Assembly (NCBI RefSeq): GCF_022429565.1
Contig: NZ_CP092487.1
Span: forward strand, 1,087,001-1,151,000
DNA length: 64,000 nucleotides
Reading direction: 5' to 3'
DNA from: Lutibacter sp. A64
GTDB taxonomy: Bacteria > Bacteroidota > Bacteroidia > Flavobacteriales > Flavobacteriaceae
Shown: one piece after another, positions 58,462 to 64,000 of the stretch
How the letters are laid out: each line of letters begins with the position of its first letter
Numbering within the stretch: the first letter of the stretch is position 1
Notes under the pieces: generated by a model
The model's input: the letters and a program-made list of their open reading frames with translations, nothing else
Databases searched by the model: none
What the model was told of the DNA's origin: nothing
Program-made: the position numbers and the translations under genes

Positions 58462-58815
58462 TTTTATTTTTTTATTAAAAGTACATTTAATATTTAAAAA
58501 AACAAGAAATCCTAAAAAAAGATAGCCAAAATTTAAAGAAATAACTTAATTAATAAAAAATGTTATTTATGTTACTTTTTTATAAAATAAAAAACATTAA
58601 TGGTTTCTTTGTACTGTAAAAAAACAGATATACATAAATGTGATTTTTATCAACCTTTTATAATTCTTAAAAAATTACTTTTATGCCACTGTAAAATTAT
58701 GAAAAACGTAAATATTTAGTAAATGAATTGCACATGTTAAAAATCTACTATCCAATGTAATTACCAACTTCCTTTTGGTAAGTATAAGCATGTAAACTTT
58801 AAAATTAATTTAAAC
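58462..58815. other. Intergenic region before the transhydrogenase operon
   Basis: 354 bp of AT-rich sequence between divergent genes with no reading frame or RNA gene that I can support. It holds a small dyad at 58761-58781 and must hold promoters for both neighbours; no TAnnTTTG box stands out for pntA. Confidence 0.6.
58761..58781. promoter_or_regulatory. Dyad upstream of the transhydrogenase operon
   Basis: TTACCAA (58761-58767) and TTGGTAA (58775-58781) are a perfect 7-bp dyad with a 7-base spacer, 35 bp before the pntA start. It could be an operator or a hairpin in the leader. Its half-sites are oriented inversely to the palindrome at 30777, so they are unlikely to bind the same regulator. 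Confidence 0.35.
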
Positions 58816-59922
58816 ATGAAAATAGGCATATTAAAAGAGACTCCAAAAAGTGAAAAAAGAGTATCTATTTCACCAAATATTGCTAAACAACTTATTGGCC
58901 TAGGCTTTGAAGTTTTAATGGAAAAAGATGCTGGTTTTGCATCTGCTTACAAAAATTCGGACTACAAAGAGATCGGCGTTAAAATTGAAACTAAAGAAGT
59001 TGTTTTTAAAGAAGCTAAAATTTTAATTAAAATTAATCCTTTTACTCAAGAAGATTTAAAACTAATTAATCCATCTCATATTTTAATGAGTCAATTATAC
59101 CATAAATCTAATGAGGAACTAATAAAAGCCATTGCCGCTACTGGTGCAACAGCTTTTTCTATGGATGCAATGCCTCGAATATCTAGAGCCCAAGATATGG
59201 ACGTTTTAAGTTCTCAAAGCAATCTTGCAGGCTACAAAGCAGTTATTTTAGGAGCAAATGAAATGACTAAGATTTTTCCATTAATGATGACTGCAGCAGG
59301 TACAATTACGCCTTCAAAAGTATTAATTTATGGTGTTGGTGTTGCTGGTTTACAAGCAATTGCAACGGCAAAAAGGTTAGGCGCTGTTGTAGAAGCCACA
59401 GATATTAGATTAGAAACTAAAGAGCAAACAGAATCTTTAGGAGCAAAATTTATTTCTGTTGACAATTCAAATGAAGAAAAATCTGAAGGCGGTTACGCAA
59501 AAGCTGCTTCAGAAGACTATGCACGTAGACAAAAAGAAGCGGTAAATAAATCATTATTTCAAGCAGATTTAGTAATTACAACTGCTATGGTTCCAGGTAG
59601 AAAATCGCCTGTATTAATTACTGAAGAACAAGTAAAACAAATGAAAAATGGTGCTGTTATAATAGATTTAGCTGCTGCTCAAGGTGGTAATTGCGAAATT
59701 AGCGAAATGGATAAAACAGTAATTAAACACGGTGTAAAAATTATTGGTACTTCTATAGCTCCAGAAAGCGTTTCTACAAATGCAAGCGAATTATATGCTA
59801 AAAATATGTTTAATTTTTTGAAGCATTTAACTGATGATAAAAATGAATTTAAATGGGAGTTAGAAGAAGAAATAACTGACGAAACATTAATAGTTCAAGA
59901 AGGAAAAATAAGAAAAAACTAA
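58816..59922 (+). CDS. pntAA: NAD(P) transhydrogenase subunit alpha, part 1
   Basis: Soluble NAD(H)-binding subunit (domain I) of 368 residues of the proton-translocating transhydrogenase. It begins KIGILKETPKSEKRVSISP, as in alanine dehydrogenase relatives, and has VLIYGVGVAGLQAIATAKRLGA as the nucleotide-binding loop (about 173-194), VTTAMVPGRKSP-like VITTAMVPGRKSPVLI, and DLAAAQGGNCE. The membrane part that is fused in E. coli PntA is a separate gene here, the three-subunit form. It starts the operon pntAA-pntAB-pntB. Confidence 0.94.
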   Translation: MKIGILKETPKSEKRVSISPNIAKQLIGLGFEVLMEKDAGFASAYKNSDYKEIGVKIETKEVVFKEAKILIKINPFTQEDLKLINPSHILMSQLYHKSNEELIKAIAATGATAFSMDAMPRISRAQDMDVLSSQSNLAGYKAVILGANEMTKIFPLMMTAAGTITPSKVLIYGVGVAGLQAIATAKRLGAVVEATDIRLETKEQTESLGAKFISVDNSNEEKSEGGYAKAASEDYARRQKEAVNKSLFQADLVITTAMVPGRKSPVLITEEQVKQMKNGAVIIDLAAAQGGNCEISEMDKTVIKHGVKIIGTSIAPESVSTNASELYAKNMFNFLKHLTDDKNEFKWELEEEITDETLIVQEGKIRKN

Positions 59923-59934
59923 AAACAAAATAAT

Positions 59935-60243
59935 ATGGATAATTTTATTGAATTTATAAATAGTAACCTACAGCTAATATACATTTTAATACTTGCTATA
60001 TTTATTGGGGTTGAATTAATTAAAAATGTTCCAACAGTTTTACATACACCTTTAATGTCTGGCGCTAATGCCCTTTCTGGGGTTGTAATAGTTGGGGCTA
60101 TTTTAGTAATGTTACAAGCTGATCCAACAAACTATGTAGCTTTAGCTTTTGGATTTGTTGCCATAGTATTAGGAATTATAAATGTTGTTGGTGGTTTTGC
60201 AGTTACCGACAGAATGTTACAAATGTTTAAAAAGAGAAAATAA
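59935..60243 (+). CDS. pntAB: NAD(P) transhydrogenase subunit alpha, part 2 (membrane)
   Basis: Membrane subunit of 102 residues with three helices, corresponding to the C-terminal membrane part of E. coli PntA. The segment NVPTVLHTPLMSGANALSGV is the family signature, followed by VIVGAILVML. It forms part of the proton channel (domain II) with PntB. It starts 12 bp after pntAA, and its stop overlaps the start of pntB by one base. Confidence 0.94.
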   Translation: MDNFIEFINSNLQLIYILILAIFIGVELIKNVPTVLHTPLMSGANALSGVVIVGAILVMLQADPTNYVALAFGFVAIVLGIINVVGGFAVTDRMLQMFKKRK

Positions 60244-61643
60244 TGAATATCGCTTTAGGAATTATATATTTAATAACAACAGTAACTTTTGTTATTGGTT
60301 TAAAAATGTTAGGTCATCCAGAAACTGCCAAAAAAGGAAACCTTTTATCTGGTGGTGGTATGGTTTTAGCAATTCTTGCTACATTATATTTACACGATTT
60401 TGAAGTTCCTGCTTTAAACTATATTTTAATATGGACAGCTTTAATTATTGGTGCAGTAATAGGATACCTTATTGCTATAAAAGTAGAAATGACTAAAATG
60501 CCAGAACTTGTTTCTTTATTTAATGGTTTTGGTGGTGCTAGTGCAACTTTAATAGGATTGGTAGAATTTAGTAAAAATATTGGTGTAGAAAACACTGCAA
60601 AAGTTTCTTCTGAAATTGCAACTACAATTATTGCTGCAATAATAATAGGAAGCATTACTTTTACCGGAAGTTTAGTTGCTTGGGCAAAATTAAACGGATC
60701 AATAAAAGACATACGTTTACCAAAATACAACCTTATAAATAATGTATTGTTTTTAGTTTTAGTTGCTTTTGGAGCATATATAGTATTATTAAATACAGAT
60801 AGTTATGCTTTAATGTATATTTTATTACTTGCTTCATTAGTTTATGGATTCTTATTTGTAATCCCAATTGGAGGTGCAGATATGCCAGTTGTAATTTCTT
60901 TGTTAAACTCTTTAACAGGTATTGCTGCCGCAATTACAGGTATTTTATATGGTAATATGGTAATGTTAGTTGGTGGTATTTTAGTTGGTTCTGCCGGTTT
61001 AATATTAACATTTGCAATGTGTAAAGCTATGAATAGATCTTTAGCAAGCGTTATTTTTGGTGCCTTTGGTGCTGGGGCTGCAGCTATTGCAGGTACTAGT
61101 AAAACGGGAGGTAGTATTAAAAAAACAAGCGCAAGTGATTCTGCAGTAATGTTAAATTATTCATCAAATGTAGTAATTGTACCTGGTTATGGTTTAGCTG
61201 TAGCGCAAGCACAACATGTAATTCACGAATTAGAAGAAATATTAACTGAAAAAGGAGTCAACGTAAAATACGCAATTCACCCAGTTGCAGGAAGAATGCC
61301 CGGACATATGAATGTACTTTTAGCTGAAAGTAACGTAGAATACGATAAATTAGTTGAAATGGATGACATTAATCCTCAATTTCCAAATACAGACGTAGTA
61401 TTAGTTGTTGGTGCAAATGATGTTGTAAATCCAGCAGCACATAACGACCCTTCAAGTCCAATATACGGAATGCCAATTCTAGATGTTGAAAATGCAAAAC
61501 ACATAATTGTCAACAAAAGAAGTATGAATGCAGGTTATGCTGGAATTGAAAATGAACTCTTTTTTAATCAAAAGACTTCAATGTTATTTGGTGATGCAAA
61601 AGCAGCTTTAACAGAGTTAGTTGCAGAATTAAAAAATATGTAA
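60243..61643 (+). CDS. pntB: NAD(P) transhydrogenase subunit beta
   Basis: Subunit of 466 residues with eight to nine helices (domain II, 1-260) and the NADP(H)-binding domain III at the C-terminus. Key motifs are PELVSLFNGFGGASATLIG, PVVISLLNSLTGIAAAITG, VPGYGLAVAQAQHV, HPVAGRMPGHMNVLLAE and VVGANDVVNPAA, then KRSMNAGYAGIENELFF. With the alpha subunits it uses the proton gradient to make NADPH from NADH. A long stem-loop follows the gene. Confidence 0.95.
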   Translation: MNIALGIIYLITTVTFVIGLKMLGHPETAKKGNLLSGGGMVLAILATLYLHDFEVPALNYILIWTALIIGAVIGYLIAIKVEMTKMPELVSLFNGFGGASATLIGLVEFSKNIGVENTAKVSSEIATTIIAAIIIGSITFTGSLVAWAKLNGSIKDIRLPKYNLINNVLFLVLVAFGAYIVLLNTDSYALMYILLLASLVYGFLFVIPIGGADMPVVISLLNSLTGIAAAITGILYGNMVMLVGGILVGSAGLILTFAMCKAMNRSLASVIFGAFGAGAAAIAGTSKTGGSIKKTSASDSAVMLNYSSNVVIVPGYGLAVAQAQHVIHELEEILTEKGVNVKYAIHPVAGRMPGHMNVLLAESNVEYDKLVEMDDINPQFPNTDVVLVVGANDVVNPAAHNDPSSPIYGMPILDVENAKHIIVNKRSMNAGYAGIENELFFNQKTSMLFGDAKAALTELVAELKNM

Positions 61644-61659
61644 AACACTTTTTTACCAG

Positions 61660-61730
61660 TTACCTCGATTTATTACAAATTAAATACTAAAATTTTAACT
61701 TAAATAAATAAATCGAGGTAATTTTATATA
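61660..61730 (+). terminator. Long stem-loop terminator after pntB
   Basis: TTACCTCGATTTATT (61660-61674) and AATAAATCGAGGTAA (61707-61721) are perfect 15-bp inverted repeats with a 32-nt loop, followed by TTTTATATA. The loop is longer than usual. It ends the pnt operon. Confidence 0.75.
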
Positions 61731-61799
61731 CTATTTTTACAAATATGCTAAAAATTTAAAGTAACATTTAACATAGTTTTTTTCAAGAAATTATTTTAC

Positions 61800-61807
61800 T
61801 ATTTTTG
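61800..61807 (+). promoter_or_regulatory. -7 promoter box that sets the start of the 61822 gene
   Basis: TATTTTTG is an exact TAnnTTTG box. The in-frame GTG at 61807 begins on its last base and cannot be transcribed from it, so translation must start at the ATG at 61822. Confidence 0.65.
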
Positions 61808-61821
61808 TGAAAACTAAAAAA

Positions 61822-63276
61822 ATGGCTTTAATATTAAAAGGAGATAGAGAGATTAATGAAGTAAAATCCAGTAAAGCAAAAGCTTTAAAAGTTAATCTAA
61901 ATAAACATACTTATGGTACTTTTGCTGAAATAGGTGCAGGTCAAGAAACCGTTCGTCATTTTTTTAGAGCTGGAGGAGCTTCAGGTACAATAGCAAAAGC
62001 CATGAGCGCTTACGATAAAGATTTCTCTGATGCCATTTATGGTGTAGAAGAAGATGGTCGTTACGTTACTGAAAACAGGCTTAAAAAAATGCTTACCTAT
62101 GAGGTTGAAATTATTGAAGACCGATTAAGCCGAAAAACTCACCCTAATAATATATTTTTCACCTATGCAAATACAGTAACAACCATAGATTTTGTTAAAA
62201 AATTTAAAGGACATGGTTGGGTAGGTATTAGATTTCAGTTATCTCCATTAGAAGATTATAGTGAAATAATCTTACACATCCGATTTAAAGAAACAGATGC
62301 TAAATTACAACAAGAAACCCTAGGGGTATTGGGTGTTAATTTAATTTATGGAGCATTTTATTTAAACGATAAGCCTAAAGAATTATTAAAATCATTATAC
62401 GATAATTTACACGAAGTACAGTTAGAAATTGATATGATTAATTTCTCTGGCCCTCGATTTTCTTACGTAGATAATAGGTTAATGAGTTTGCTGCTGGTAA
62501 AAAATGGCATGACAAATGCAGTAATGTTTGGCCCAGATGGTAACAACTTACTACCGGCACAACAATTATACAAAGCCAATATTTTAGCTTTAAGAGGTAG
62601 TTTTAGACCTGTTACAAAAGTAAACATGGATATGTTTAAACTTGCCGAGCAAATGTTTTTAAACGAAAGCAAGGTAAAAGCTGAAAACACTAAAATTATT
62701 TTTGAAATCACCTTAACAAATTTAAGTTCTGATGGAGAAATTGATGAAAGAGATTTCTTAGATAGAGCGGAATTATTATGTTCTCTAGGACAAAATGTAA
62801 TGATTACCAATTATCAAGAATACTATAAATTAGTTGAATACTTTTCAGAATTCACCAAAGAAAGAATTGCTTTAGCAATGGGTGTTCAAAGTTTTGTTCA
62901 AATATTTAACGAAAAATATTACCGTAATTTAAGCGGTGGAATTTTAGAAGCTTTTGGTAAATTATTCTTTAAAGATTTAAAAGTTTACCTATACCCTCTT
63001 AAAGATGAACGCACTGGAGAAATTAAAACTAGCGAAAATTTAAAAGTGCATCCTCGTATGAAAGAATTGTATAAATTCTTTAAATACAATGGTAAAGTTA
63101 TTGACATTAAAGATTTTGACCCAGAAATTTTAGATGTCTTCTCTAGAAAAGTATTAGACATGATTGCTAATGGAGAACATGGTTGGGAAGAAATGCTTCC
63201 TGTTGGTATTGCTGAAACTATTAAAAGTGAGCGTTTATTTGGTTACTCCAAAAGAAAATTTTTGAAAAAAAACTAA
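61822..63276 (+). CDS. Large conserved protein of unknown function
   Basis: Cytoplasmic protein of 484 residues from the ATG at 61822. I recognise it only as a conserved protein of Bacteroidota and do not assign a function. It has no signal peptide or membrane segment and a mixed alpha/beta composition. Striking conserved-looking stretches are TYGTFAEIGAGQETVRHFFR and AGGASGTIAKAMSAYDKDFS near the N-terminus, and FMITNYQE-like NVMITNYQEYYKLVEYFSE in the second half. EIGAGQ resembles a nucleotide-binding turn. Database names such as nicotinate-nucleotide adenylyltransferase are sometimes attached to this family, but the HxGH motif of such enzymes is absent. It has its own promoter and lies 60 bp before the sigma factor gene. 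Confidence 0.82.
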   Translation: MALILKGDREINEVKSSKAKALKVNLNKHTYGTFAEIGAGQETVRHFFRAGGASGTIAKAMSAYDKDFSDAIYGVEEDGRYVTENRLKKMLTYEVEIIEDRLSRKTHPNNIFFTYANTVTTIDFVKKFKGHGWVGIRFQLSPLEDYSEIILHIRFKETDAKLQQETLGVLGVNLIYGAFYLNDKPKELLKSLYDNLHEVQLEIDMINFSGPRFSYVDNRLMSLLLVKNGMTNAVMFGPDGNNLLPAQQLYKANILALRGSFRPVTKVNMDMFKLAEQMFLNESKVKAENTKIIFEITLTNLSSDGEIDERDFLDRAELLCSLGQNVMITNYQEYYKLVEYFSEFTKERIALAMGVQSFVQIFNEKYYRNLSGGILEAFGKLFFKDLKVYLYPLKDERTGEIKTSENLKVHPRMKELYKFFKYNGKVIDIKDFDPEILDVFSRKVLDMIANGEHGWEEMLPVGIAETIKSERLFGYSKRKFLKKN

Positions 63277-63335
63277 TTTTTCATCATCAATTAAACCTTT
63301 ATTAATTTTAAGTGTCTTATAATAAATATTGATAA

Positions 63336-63878
63336 GTGGATAATGATGCATTATTAGTAGCGCAGCTAAAAGATAAAAAAACACAAGAACAAGCTTTTAG
63401 AAAATTAATGTCTTTATACAAAGAACGTTTGTATTGGCATATACGTAAAATTGTATATGTACATGATGATGCAGATGATGTTCTACAAAATACTTTTATA
63501 AAAATTTTCAGAAATATTCATTCATTTAAAGAACAAAGCAAATTATATTCTTGGATGTATAGAATTGCTACTAATGAAGCAATTACATTTATCAATAAAA
63601 AAGCCACTAAACAACAAATAGATTTAAGTGAATTACAATTAAAATCTGTTGAAAATTTAAGTAACGACATCGATTTTACAGGTGACGAAATTCAATTGTT
63701 GCTTCAAAAAGCAATTATTACATTACCGCATAAACAGCAATTGGTATTTAATATGAAATATTTTGATGAAATGAAATATAAAGAGATGTCAGAAATTTTA
63801 GATACTTCTGTTGGCGCTTTAAAAGCATCGTATTTTCATGCAGTAAAAAAAATTGAAGATTTCTTAAAAAACCATTAA
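63336..63878 (+). CDS. RNA polymerase sigma factor, ECF (sigma-70) family
   Basis: Sigma factor of 180 residues with region 2 (YVHDDADDVLQNTFIKIFRN, YSWMYRIATNEAITF) and region 4 (LPHKQQLVFNMKYFDEMKYK, EMSEILDTSVGALKASYFHA). The start is GTG at 63336; no ATG in frame lies near. The usual negative regulator has not been found, but the next gene, cut by the window end, starts 35 bp after its stop and may be membrane-linked or a partner. Close relatives in Flavobacteriaceae form a conserved single-copy branch. Confidence 0.92.
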   Translation: MDNDALLVAQLKDKKTQEQAFRKLMSLYKERLYWHIRKIVYVHDDADDVLQNTFIKIFRNIHSFKEQSKLYSWMYRIATNEAITFINKKATKQQIDLSELQLKSVENLSNDIDFTGDEIQLLLQKAIITLPHKQQLVFNMKYFDEMKYKEMSEILDTSVGALKASYFHAVKKIEDFLKNH

Positions 63879-63913
63879 ACCTTAAAACTTTAAGTAAGTC
63901 TAACTAATAAAAA

Positions 63914-64000
63914 ATGAACAAAGAAGAAGTACATAAAATGGCACCAACATTAAGGAAAATAGCATCTAAAAACCACGGTTTTAATGTACCTAAAGCGTAT
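63914..64000 (+). CDS. Partial gene downstream of the sigma factor
   Basis: The first 29 codons of a gene that runs off the window (MNKEEVHKMAPTLRKIASKN...). The segment HGFNVPKAY resembles the N-termini of small Bacteroidota proteins that accompany ECF sigma factors and often continue into a membrane anchor, so it could be an anti-sigma factor. Too little is present to be sure. Confidence 0.6.
   Translation, partial: MNKEEVHKMAPTLRKIASKNHGFNVPKAY

Noticed and set aside
61822..63276. Nicotinate-nucleotide adenylyltransferase
   Set aside because: The HxGH motif and ISSTxxR motif of that enzyme family are missing and the protein is more than twice as long.

Overview
The window is about 30% GC and comes from the chromosome of a member of Flavobacteriaceae (phylum Bacteroidota). 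Several things point there: initiation regions without Shine-Dalgarno boxes, promoters of the Bacteroidota type (TTG about 19 bp upstream of TAnnTTTG), lipoproteins with an S-D-D-D tail after the lipobox cysteine, a TonB-dependent receptor with a carboxypeptidase-like N-domain, and typical gene neighbourhoods (aroQ/xerD, zapA-6S RNA-rny, dgkA-ftsK-lolA-lptF/G-ribB). The genus cannot be fixed from the sequence. I see no phage, insertion sequence, CRISPR array, rRNA or tRNA.

Layout. 1-2.2 kb: a periplasmic-binding hybrid histidine kinase. 2.3-5.6 kb: arsenic cluster I (arsR, a Cys-tailed DUF6428 protein, a thioredoxin-type arsenate reductase, an ACR3 pump, a phosphoesterase), closed by a terminator. 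5.66-8.8 kb: arsenic cluster II (a second arsR, small CxxC thioredoxin, OsmC, ArsP-type permease, ArsF-like lipoprotein, ArsG-like permease). All three ars promoter regions carry the same dyad, whose 8-bp spacer coincides with the -7 box at arsR1 and arsR2. 9-10.2 kb: a phosphofructokinase with the active-site residues of a pyrophosphate-dependent enzyme. 10.4-12.6 kb: a LexA-like self-cleaving repressor overlapping a DnaQ-Cho nuclease. 12.8-19.1 kb: lysA, then a threonine operon thrA-thrB-thrC preceded by a promoter and a leader peptide with six consecutive Thr codons. 19.2-23.5 kb: two small proteins, then a two-component system with PepSY-like secreted proteins; both transcription units start with the same 11-bp-period direct repeat.

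23.5-27 kb: an unidentified folded leader element before a PLP trans-sulfuration enzyme, then aroQ, an outer-membrane barrel and xerD. 27.2-30.7 kb: a 1155-residue protein that I read as a PPi-type PEP carboxykinase, with a 20-bp palindrome upstream. 30.9-33.3 kb: rny, 6S RNA, zapA and a coiled-coil protein on the minus strand. 33.5-39.3 kb: an M23 peptidase, a TonB receptor, a small acidic protein and a MATE pump. 39.5-46.1 kb: tpx, dgkA, ftsK, lolA, lptF/G and a ribB fused to a dead GTP cyclohydrolase II domain. 46.1-51.3 kb: a DUF4369 lipoprotein, pepE, three tandem overlapping CarboxypepD_reg-like paralogs, a GNAT and a DUF6702 protein. 51.4-56.1 kb: two tandem M1 peptidases. 56.2-58.5 kb: cold shock protein, pentapeptide protein, methyltransferase, MBL hydrolase. 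58.8-61.6 kb: split proton-translocating transhydrogenase (pntAA-AB-B). 61.8-64 kb: a large conserved unknown protein, an ECF-like sigma factor and the start of its partner gene.

The most unusual points are the shared ars operators, the shared direct repeats of the two-component system, the folded element before the trans-sulfuration gene, the probable Thr attenuator, and two PPi-linked glycolytic/gluconeogenic enzymes in one window.
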